Part shown: in pieces, positions 54,780 to 64,000 of the stretch | Position numbering within the stretch: position 1 is the first letter of the stretch | Layout of the letters: each line of letters starts with the position of its first letter | Assembly (NCBI GenBank): GCA_963383645.1 | Contig: OY726571.1 | Span: forward strand, 84,692,619 to 84,756,618 | Length of the DNA: 64,000 nt | Reading direction: 5' to 3' | DNA from: Muscardinus avellanarius | Lineage: Eukaryota; Chordata; Mammalia; Rodentia; Gliridae | The notes under the pieces: model-generated | Told to the model about the DNA's origin: nothing | What the model saw: the letters and a program-made list of their open reading frames with translations, nothing else | The model's database searches: none | Position numbers and translations under genes: made by a program

Positions 54780-55385
54780 AGTAGAGAAGCCGAGCTCTTG
54801 AAAATGAGGTCAAGGTTACCTTTGGGATTGGTGGGAGGAGAAACTGGGGAAGGACTGATCACTTCCAGTGAAGTAAAGCTCTCTTAGCAAAAGAGCTAAC
54901 TAAGGCAGCGCCACGGGCAGGCTGGTCCCTTGCGGTTTTTTTTTTTTTTTTAATTCACAAGAATTCTTTTGTGAATCAGGATAAATAGCTCTCTTGAAAA
55001 GGAGAGGAAAAATATCTACGTGGGATCATGCTTCTACTAAAGGCTCAGAAAGCGGCATTTGTAATGAGTTGCAAGTACGTACTACACGCGAGTGGCCGCT
55101 GTCCACAGACGTTATCTGTTGCTCCTCCCAGAATCCTCCAAGTGGTCAGCTCTCCCTGGGGTGAAGAAGGAGCTAAAAGAGGCTTCATTCACTGCAGAGA
55201 GTTATGGGCTGTGTGAAGAGACCGAGCCTTAACCGTAGCTGGAACTATTTGCTTTTCTAATCCTCAAATTTAATGCAGTAAGTTTTACAAATAGCTCAAA
55301 GAAGACAGATGTAAAATCCATCATCGGCATTCTGTGGTCTCAGGCTGGTCCAGCTCACTGACCCAGAGGACTCTCTTTACATTTA
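54780..55385. other. Unique stretch
   Basis: No gene or repeat recognised. Confidence 0.4.
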
Positions 55386-55590
55386 TTTCTGGGCATGGTG
55401 GCACATACCTATAATCCAGTATTTGGGTTGGGGGACTGAGGCAGGAGGATTGCAGGTTTGTTTGAAGACAGCTTCAAAACTTAGCGAGACTATATTTCAA
55501 AATTAAAAAAAAAATAACACAGGGCTGGGGATAGCTCAGAGGTAGAATGCCCCTGAGTTCAATCCCCAGTACTACAAAGAAAAAAAAGAA
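55386..55590 (+). mobile_element. B1-dID SINE
   Basis: TGGGCATGGTGGCACATACC to CCCCAGTACTAC. The small insert GGGTTGGGG interrupts the B1 half. Confidence 0.85.
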
Positions 55591-56210
55591 GGTTCATGTG
55601 AGCCAAAGATCAAGAGGTTTACAGTCAATGGCTAGAGGTGTTAGCCCTCACCATGGCCTACTGGCTTTGTGACTCTATATACATGATTAATCCACCTAAG
55701 CCATGGTTTTCTCACCCATTCAGTGGAGGTCATAGTATCTATCTGGCCTTACTCTCCACAAATATTGGCTAATATAAGTGCAAAAGGACTTGGCTTCAAT
55801 CCTTGAAATTATTCCCAGGATAGTTGTGCTGGGTATCTGAAAGGGCTGGAGGCTCAGAGAGAAAGTAACTTTCCTCTGGGCCACATGACCACTAAAGGCT
55901 GGACCAACGTACAAGCTGGAGAGATAGAATGAACCCTCCTCTCAGGATTCAACACAAGCACGCACAGGGACATGTTAGAGCTTTGCTACTCCAGCGAGGT
56001 CTGCAACCAATATCGCTGACCCATCTGAGAAATGCCGAGTCTGAGGCCTGGCCTTAGGAAACAGAATTTGTACCTGACTAAGATCTGAGTAAGCTGTCTA
56101 AATCATAGTTCATAGAAATCTGTGTGATGAAGCCAAAAGATGACTAAACATTAGTTTCTGGTATGAACTGTGGCTAATAGTTGCCCTACCGAAAGGGGGA
56201 TCATTTCACT
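55591..56210. other. Unique stretch
   Basis: Nothing recognised. Confidence 0.4.
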
Positions 56211-56212
56211 CT

Positions 56213-56270
56213 TTATTTATGGTACTATGGATTGAGCCCAGGGACATTCTGCCTCCGAGCTACATGGCCA
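56213..56270 (-). mobile_element. ID half of a B1-dID SINE, solitary
   Basis: GGTACTATGGATTGAGCCC to CCGAGCTACATGGCCAGG. The B1 half is absent. Confidence 0.65.
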
Positions 56271-56455
56271 GGTTTCTGAGGTTTTATTGGGTTCTGAAGA
56301 CTCTTCATACATGCTAGGCACACGTCTTTTACCAGAGATATAATTTGCAAATATTTCCTCCCCATTTGTGGCTTATTTTTTAATTCTTGCCAGTATTTTT
56401 TGAAGAGTAGAAGTTTGTAATTTGTAACTCTGATTATTTGATTGATTGATTGATT

Positions 56456-56495
<40 letters not shown>

Positions 56496-56795
56496 GAGGA
56501 TTGAACCCAGAAGCATTCTACGTCTGAGTTACACCCACAGCTCTATTTCCTTCCTTCCTTCCTTCCTTCCTTCCTTCCTTCCTTCCTTCCTTCCTTCCTT
56601 CCTTCCTTCCTTTCTTTGGAACAGGGTCTCACTAAGTTGCTGAGGCTGACCTCAAACCTGTGATCCTCCTATCTCAGTCAGCCAAGGACTAGGATTGCAG
56701 GTGTGCTCCACCACGCCTGGCTTTATTTGATCTTTTATGGATCATGCTTCTTGTGTTGAGTCTTGGAAATCTTTGACTAATAAAAATAAAACCCA
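56271..56795 (-). mobile_element. Old L1 ORF2 fragment, antisense, split by a SINE
   Basis: ACCAGAGATATAATTTGCAA with ATATTTCCTCCCC and TTGTGTTGAGTCTTGG with AAATCTTTGACTAA are consecutive parts of reversed L1 ORF2. Confidence 0.65.
56443..56722 (-). mobile_element. B1-dID SINE with TG tail and (CCTT)n linker, inside L1
   Basis: (ATTG)n and (TG)n at 56443-56490 form the tail, (CCTT)n at 56549-56612 the linker. TTATTTGAT at 56434-56442 and 56723-56731 is the target-site duplication. Confidence 0.9.
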
Positions 56796-58157
<1,362 letters not shown>

Positions 58158-58382
58158 TTTTTTTTTTTTTTTCTGGCACTGAAGATTGAACCACCCAGGG
58201 CCATTTTACCTCCAAGCTACAGACCCACCCCTATTTTATTTTATTATTATTATTTTTAAACAGGGCCTCACTAAATGGCTGAGGGCTTCACTAAGTTTCT
58301 GAGACTGACCTCTAAAGCTGCAATCTTCCTGTCTTAGCTTCCCAGGTACTGAGATTACAGGTATGTGCCACTATACCTGGTG
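58158..58382 (-). mobile_element. B1-dID SINE, diverged
   Basis: Reversed dimer from poly-T to GCCACTATACCTGG. Confidence 0.85.
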
Positions 58383-58937
58383 ATTAAAAAAAACATAGGA
58401 GAAACCATATCATTGTGTGCATGCTGATGGGAAAAATCCCGCCGAGAGGGAAGACTGGAGATCCAAGAGGCAGCCCTGACCCGGGGCCCCCGATGCACCC
58501 TGAGCTCTTAGTCTTGGTTTCCAAGGCCGCAGAGCTTTTGAGGTTCTTTCCGACCTATGCTCACGTCTCTGGGTCTCAGCAACACACTGAACAGAACAGA
58601 GACACTGAGTAATTACCAGGCACAGCTCCCCTCCTGCAGCGAAGGTCCTGATGTCGCTCTCTCCCGGAGCCCCAGCACCCGAGGCCCTGGGAGGCCAGGT
58701 GCCCACACCCAGCCCAGTGACTCCATCTTCACACCAGGCAGGGAGGATTCTTGCAGTTTAAGGGAAGAATCATCACAAGGCAGATGTAGGGGAAAAGAAG
58801 AACTGAATCCTCCACATTTCACTCCTAAGGACAGGACCTGATCTGTATTTGGCTTCTGTCAATGCCAGCAGCTTGCAACGTGATTGGTTCAGAGGAGGAA
58901 TCAATAATCCTTGTGGAATGTATTCCAAGACTCGCTT
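58383..58937. other. Unique stretch
   Basis: No gene or repeat recognised. Confidence 0.4.
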
Positions 58938-59299
58938 TTATTTATTTATTTTTTTTAACTAGGGATTGAACCCAGAAGTGTTCTATCTCTTAAACATCAC
59001 TTTTTTTTTTTATTTTTTTTTTGGCAGTACTGGGGTTGGAACCCAGGGGCATTCTACCTCTGAGATATGCCCCAACTCTATTTTTTAATTCTTTCTTTCT
59101 ATTTATTTATTTATTTATTTATTTTGGTGGTACTGGAGTTCCCGGAAACCCTTCTATCTTCGGGCTACACTCCCAGACCTTTTATTTAAAATATTTTTAT
59201 TTGGAAACAGGGTCTCTTAAGCCAGCATGGCTGGCTTCAAACCTGCGCAATCCTCCTGTCTCTGCCTCCCAAGCAAATCCTCCTGTCTCAGCCTCCTTT

Positions 59300-59345
<46 letters not shown>

Positions 59346-59363
59346 TTTGAAAAAGGGTCTTGC
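58938..59363 (-). mobile_element. Cluster of reversed SINE pieces
   Basis: An ID scrap (GGGATTGAACCCAGAAGTG, about 58960-59000), an ID half with linker (59022-59095), a type II dimer (59124-59272, with TTCCCGGAAACCC), a B1 scrap (59276-59296) and (TTTA)n (59298-59341). These are successive insertions into one another's A-rich parts. Confidence 0.7.
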
Positions 59364-59605
59364 AGACGGGCGTGGTGGCACATGCTTGGAATCCCAGTGC
59401 TTGGGAGGCGGAGACAGGAGGATTGCACAGGTTCAAAGCCAGCCTCAGCTACTTAGTGAGGCGCTCAGCAACTTAGTGAGATCCTGTTTCAAAATAAGTA
59501 TAAAATAGGTCTGGGAGTATAGCCCGGAGGTAGAAAGCCCCTGGATTCCACCCCCAGCACCACAATAAATAAATAAACAATAAATAAATAAATAAATAAA
59601 TAAAT
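59364..59605 (+). mobile_element. B1-dID SINE inserted in a reversed SINE, 14-bp TSD
   Basis: AAAAAGGGTCTTGC at 59350-59363 and 59606-59619 is B1 sequence of the host. The inserted copy mixes type II (ATAGGTCTGGGAGTATAGCC) and type I (CTCAGCTACTTAGTGAGG) markers and has a (TAAA)n tail. Confidence 0.9.
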
Positions 59606-59698
59606 AAAAAGGGTCTTGCTCAGTTGCTGAGGCTGGATCTTCCTGTCTCAGCCTCCCAAGTACTGAAATTATAGATGTGTGCCAATGTTCCCGGCTTA
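59606..59698 (-). mobile_element. Remainder of the host SINE's B1 half
   Basis: GGGTCTTGCTCAGTTGCTG to GTGCCAATGTTCCCGGCTT closes the reversed B1 half. Confidence 0.8.
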
Positions 59699-59707
59699 CC
59701 TTACTAT

Positions 59708-59742
<35 letters not shown>

Positions 59743-59765
59743 GTGAATTAGTTAGCTAGTTGATT

Positions 59766-59842
59766 ATGCGGTGCTGGGGATGGAAGCCAGAGCCTTGCAC
59801 CTGCTAAGCAAGTGTTCTACCCCTGAGCTACAGCCCCAGTCC
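59766..59842 (-). mobile_element. Free ID element with (TTTA)n tail
   Basis: GCGGTGCTGGGGATGG, CTGCTAAGCAAGTGTTCTACC and GAGCTACAGCCCCAGTCC form a full reversed ID. (TTTA)n at 59705-59742 is its tail. Confidence 0.85.
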
Positions 59843-60931
59843 CTGAGACTCTATCCTCTTGGAAGCCTGGATTTGAACAAGCACGGCCAAGCTACCACAC
59901 ACTTCCCAAATGCGTTTTCACACAGCGATGTTTAAAAACAGAGCCCAGAGGAACGACAGCGGCAGCACGCAGGCAGGACAGAGACTCCTGGGAACATCAT
60001 AATAAAATTTAAATTTGGAAAAATCCGGGACAGACTAAGCGGGCCTTGGACCACGCTGAGAAGGATGCGGGGCCCGTTTTCTTTTCTGCAGGGGACTGTA
60101 CTTTGCAGGCCGTGATAGAATGGACTTGTGCGTCTTCCTGCGGCTAGGATGCAGTGTTTTCCTGCGGTCCTCATGAAGTGGGAGTTGGCACTGCGAGACC
60201 AACTGAAATTCAAGGGCTGAAAAACGCACTTGTCTTAAGGGAGGAGTCAGCGCAGCCTGAGCCTCGGCTATTCCCCCAGAATAGTTAGCATTCAAAGATG
60301 GAACGGTCCTCTATAGGACCCCTCTGGAACTACTGGACATTTCAGGGAGATCCTTCAACTATTGGGGTCACGGTGGAGCCCAAGGGAGGAAAAATGTATC
60401 CTTGAGTGATATGAATTTTGTCCATGAGGTGGCGCTGTTGTGCCACAAAAGAAAACATCTAAGGCTTGATTTGAAAAACCCAAGAATGACTTTCTTTTAG
60501 AGCTTCTCCTCCCCTAGCCCAGGCCACTACACATTTTCCACAAAGCCAGGAGGCCGTGTCCCTGGCCTCCTGACCTCGCGCTCCCTCGGAGCAGGCACCT
60601 GGCTTCTCCCAACGTTTCCATCTCGCCCGATCTCTTGAACGCGGTTGTTGTCAAGTATGCTTCCCTACCGTTTTCTCAAAGTCTTCCCTGCCGCCTTTTT
60701 GCTCCTGAGGATAATCTTGCCTATCTGCCAGCTAGAAGAAAAATCCAGAGGGCTGAAGTGGAGACGGAAGCTTTGGAGCGATGCGTCCTCAGGCCTAGGC
60801 GCCCACCGAGGTCACCGCGCCCTAAGCAGAGATCCCTGGGAACTGGGAACGGCCTCTCTGCCATCACAGAACGTGTTTCTTTCTCTTTTTCTTATAGCAG
60901 GAAAATACATATAACATACATTTATCATATA
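59843..60931. other. Unique stretch
   Basis: About 1.1 kb without recognised repeat or gene. Confidence 0.4.
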
Positions 60932-61120
60932 TTTTTTGTACTGGAGATTGAATCCAGGGGCATCCTACTTCTGAGCTACTCCCCACCCCCAGCCCAATTT
61001 TTTTTTTTTTAATTTTGAAACAAGATCTTCCTAAATTGCTGAGGCTGACCTTGAAACTGCGATCCTCCCATCTCAGCATCCTGAATACTGGGATTATAGG
61101 TGTGTGCTGCTGCGGGCAAT
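60932..61120 (-). mobile_element. B1-dID SINE
   Basis: Reversed dimer from TTGTACTGGAGATTGAATCC to GTGTGCTGCTGCGGGC. Confidence 0.85.
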
Positions 61121-61138
61121 TTATATCAACAACTTTTT

Positions 61139-61345
61139 TTCTTCCGGTACTAGGGGTGGAACCCAAGGGCTTTTCTACCTCTGGGCTACACTCCCAGACC
61201 TTTTTTATATTTTATTTGGAAACAGGGTCTCACTAAGTTGCTGAGAGCCTCACTAAGTAGCTGAGGCTGGCTTCGAGCCCGAGCAATCCTCCTGTCTCAG
61301 CCTCCCAGGTGCTGGGATTACAAGAATGCGTCACCACGCCCGGCC
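61139..61345 (-). mobile_element. B1-dID SINE with 10-bp TSD
   Basis: Full reversed dimer to CACCACGCCCGGCC. ACAACTTTTT at 61129-61138 and 61346-61355. Confidence 0.9.
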
Positions 61346-61690
61346 ACAACTTTTTGAAGAAACACCTGTTCCAACCATACTTCATTTACAATTGAAACTA
61401 TGTGATTTTTTTAAAAAAGAAAATTCCTTTACAAAAAGTAGATAATGGAGATGTGACCTCCAAAGACTGGGAGTTCCACCGGCCTGGTCTTCCCTGGGAG
61501 CCCGGTGCTGAGACCCCGGTGTCTCTAACAATTCCATACGTACCCACGTTCCTTGTGACAGGTGTGTGCGTGAACTCACACACAGGGACTGTCACCAACT
61601 CTGACAGGCCAAGTAGTATCTCCAAGGTGGTGCAGGGATCAAGTACCCGAACCTGGAGTCAGACTCTAAGCAGAATAGTGAATCTCAACT
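61346..61690. other. Unique stretch
   Basis: Nothing recognised. Confidence 0.4.
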
Positions 61691-61694
61691 CTTT

Positions 61695-61750
<56 letters not shown>

Positions 61751-61962
61751 TTCCTGCAATACTGGAGATGGAACCCAGGGGCATTCTACTTCTGAGCTAT
61801 ATTCCCAGCCCTATTTTTTTATTCTTTATTTTGAAACCGGTCTCACTGAGTAGCAAAGGACCTCACTAAGTAGCGGAGGCTGTCCACGAATCGAATCGCG
61901 ATCCTCCTGTCTCAGCCTCCCGAATGCTGGGATTACAAGCGTGCGCCACTATGCTCAACTTA
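61691..61962 (-). mobile_element. B1-dID SINE with (CTTT)n tail
   Basis: (CTTT)n at 61691-61752, then a reversed dimer. An internal GAATCGAATCGCG is a small duplication. Confidence 0.9.
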
Positions 61963-62002
61963 ACCACTCTTATTCATTGCTTTGCAATGGAAACTAAATT
62001 AA

Positions 62003-62455
62003 ACCAGATGCGGTGGCACAGAACCTGTGACTTGGGAGGGCGAGGGAGGAGGATTGCGGGTTTGAAGCCAGCCTCAGCAACTTAGCAAGACCCTGTTTCA
62101 AAATAAAAATAAATAACCGGGCATGGTGGTGCATGCTTGTAATCCCTGTATTTAGGAGGCTGAGACAGGAGGATCGCAGGTTTGAGGGCAGCCATGGCAA
62201 GAAGTGAGACTTTTATCAACCTAGAATGACACTTTTTCCAAATAAAAATAAAACAAAAATAGGGCTAGGGGTGTAGCTCGAAGATAGAATGCCTATGAGT
62301 TCAATACCCAGTACCAAAATAAATAAATAAATAATAAATAAATAAATATAAAATAAATGAATGAATGAATAAATAAATAAATAAAAGGGTTGGGTCTATC
62401 TTGGAGATAGAATGTCCCTGCATTCAATCCCCAGTACCAAAATAAATAAATAAAT
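62003..62455 (+). mobile_element. B1-dID SINE split by another, same strand
   Basis: The outer B1 half is 62003-62117 and the outer ID half 62386-62455 (GGGTTGGGTCTATCTTGG). The inner full dimer is 62118-62385 with a (AAAT)/(GAAT) tail. Confidence 0.85.
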
Positions 62456-62785
62456 ATGTAAATGCTAATTTTTTTTCTAAAAGGAAATCAAATTAAAATT
62501 CTACCCCGATTTCCCTATTCTAATTTGGACCAGGCTCATTTAAATTGCATCCTGCCGCTAGGTGGCAGTCAGGACACCAGGCAGGGTTTCCTTGTCTGCA
62601 GCCTGCCCCCAGTATGCAGAGTCCAGCTGGGAAATTGGGAGAGGTGTCCAGAAACCACACAGCCCGGGTGTCCATTTTACCAGTCCTCCAGACTTCCAAC
62701 ACACACTCAGAGTCACTTCCGTGACACAACTCGGGCCACTGTGCTGGGGAGTGGGGGGGTTGTAACAGGTGAGATGTCATTCAAG
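62456..62785. other. Unique stretch
   Basis: No gene or repeat recognised. Confidence 0.4.
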
Positions 62786-63028
62786 CCGGGCGTGGTGGCG
62801 CACGCTTGTAATCCCAGCATTCGGGAGGCTGAGACAGGGGGATTGCGGTTCGAGGACAGCCTCAGCTACTTAGAGAGGCCCTTTGCAATTCAATGAGACC
62901 CTGTTTCAAAATAAAGAATAAAAAATAGGGCTGGGGGTGTAGCTTGGAGGTAGAATACTCCTGGGTTCCATCCCCAGAACCGCCAAAAAAAAAAGGAAAG
63001 AAAAAAAAAGAAAAAGAAAAAAGAAAAA
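62786..63028 (+). mobile_element. B1-dID SINE, closest to type I consensus
   Basis: GCCGGGCGTGGTGGCGCACG to CCCCAGAACCGCC with few changes and a long A/GAAA tail. TCATTC may be its target duplication. Confidence 0.9.
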
Positions 63029-63538
63029 CAATCATTCCTCAAAGAGTCCCAGATGATGAGGAATCCACTAAAGACTGGAGGGGGGGGGGATTGAAGAGAG
63101 TTTGGGGGGAAATTAGCAATAAAAAGACATGTGAGGCTGAGATGGCTGGACTTTGGGGTCACATGACCACAAAAGTTGCTCCCAGGAGATGGCGGCTGCT
63201 TACAAAGATGCCACCACTTCCTAGCAGCAACCACGCGGCGCCGGGCAGGCTGCTGGTGCAGACTGGACACTGTTTGGCTGCTGCTCCCCTGACCCCCTGA
63301 ATCTTTCTGGGACTGAGGAACAGTGGCTTGAGTCCTGTCGTGCCGGTTCCAAAGCCTGGGCCCCCGCGGGCCTTGGGCTTCCATGGGTACCGCCTTAGAT
63401 GCTCGTGGCGCCCCTGAGCAGACCACGGGAACCAGAGGAGGAAGAGGAGGACCAGCGAGAGGGGCCCTCACACCAGCCCTCGGCCGGGCAGCCGCTGACT
63501 GCATCTGCGAGGGGCCCCGGAACTGTATAGTCTGTAGC
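63029..63538. other. Unique GC-moderate stretch
   Basis: No gene recognised. Open frames on both strands (62890-63555 minus, 63383-63649 plus) include SINE sequence and carry no domain. Confidence 0.4.
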
Positions 63539-63744
63539 AGGGCGCTGCGGGGCACGCCTACTGTAATCTCAGTACTTGGGAGGCTGCGACAGAAGGATCA
63601 CGGATTTGAGGACGGCCTCAGCAACTTAGTGAGGCCTTCGGCACGTTAATGAGACCCCGTTTCAAAAGAAAAAAGAGAAAGGACTGTGGGTGTGGTTCAG
63701 AGGTACAATGCCCCTGGGTTCAACAAAAATATATAAATTACATA

Positions 63745-63803
<59 letters not shown>

Positions 63804-63805
63804 TA
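63539..63805 (+). mobile_element. B1-dID SINE with truncated ID end and (AC)n
   Basis: The dimer ends at CCCTGGGTTCAAC without CCCCAGTACC. (AC)n(AT)n at 63751-63802 follows. Confidence 0.8.
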
Positions 63806-64000
63806 TTCTCCATATCTTCAACTTCAACCAACCTTGAATAAGTATCTTAAAAAGATTACATCTGTGCTAAGCATGTACAGACTTTTCTTTTTTGTAATTC
63901 TCCACACAATAGAAAATAACAATGATTGACACAGTGTTTACCTTGTATTACGTGTGGCAAGTCATTGGGGGTGATAAGTATACAGGAGGACGTGCATAGG
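63806..64000. other. Window end, no feature seen
   Basis: AT-rich unique sequence. Confidence 0.4.

Overview
This window is non-coding DNA from a rodent, most likely a sciurid (squirrel, marmot or ground squirrel). The diagnosis rests on the dominant repeat, a dimeric SINE. Its left half is 7SL/B1-like (GCCGGGCGTGGTGGCGCACG start) and its right half is an ID-type tRNA-derived unit (GGGCTGGGGGTGTAGCTC to CCCCAGTACC, then an A-rich tail). This B1-dID architecture is known from Sciuridae, Gliridae and relatives, and more than 50 copies or pieces lie here on both strands. A few free ID monomers, ERVL-MaLR LTRs (MLT1-like and a younger rodent type) and LINE-1 remnants make up most of the rest. I found no protein-coding gene, exon, tRNA, rRNA or CpG-island promoter I can support. 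The long open frames are low-complexity microsatellites, antisense L1, or chance frames in unique DNA.

Layout. 1-5 kb: unique DNA with clustered SINEs. 5-7 kb: a MaLR LTR and an L1 3' end. 7-11 kb: a free ID, a MaLR LTR, SINEs and a 200-N gap against a long GGA/GAA purine tract. 11.6-17 kb: SINEs, an L1 3'UTR piece and an MLT1 LTR. 17.7-19.1 kb: one old sense L1 3' end split by two SINEs. 19.7-24.7 kb: SINE clusters, a (GAA)n(GAG)n tract, a MaLR LTR, a perfect 21-bp hairpin and an ancient repeat. 25-34 kb: an L1 5' piece, several SINE-in-SINE insertions and long GAAA/GGAA tracts. 34-38.7 kb: mostly unique DNA, an MLT1 LTR and an antisense L1. 39.19-41.11 kb: an unusual modular retroelement. 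41-46.6 kb: microsatellites, three LTRs and an inverted (twin-primed) L1. 47-53.5 kb: unique DNA, old L1 and a four-layer nest of insertions. 53.6-54.8 kb: a second twin-primed L1. 55-64 kb: unique DNA and dense SINEs.

The most interesting object is the 1.92-kb element at 39193-41111. It is bounded by a 15-bp target-site duplication and ends in an A-rich tail, so it was inserted by L1-type target-primed reverse transcription, yet it carries no ORF. Its modules in order are: a GC-rich head with an 88-bp duplication, three diverged monomers about 170-190 bp apart, about 14 units of a strictly 50-bp repeat alternating between two types (a 100-bp dimer), and an L1-3'UTR-like tail. This resembles the SVA/LAVA plan of primates. 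It is either an undescribed composite non-autonomous element or an internally deleted/spliced L1 that kept its 5'UTR. Other notable signals are a 71-bp templated insertion with an 11-bp snap-back palindrome at its junction, a SINE subfamily that spreads a TTCNNNGAA palindrome, and two textbook twin-priming L1s.
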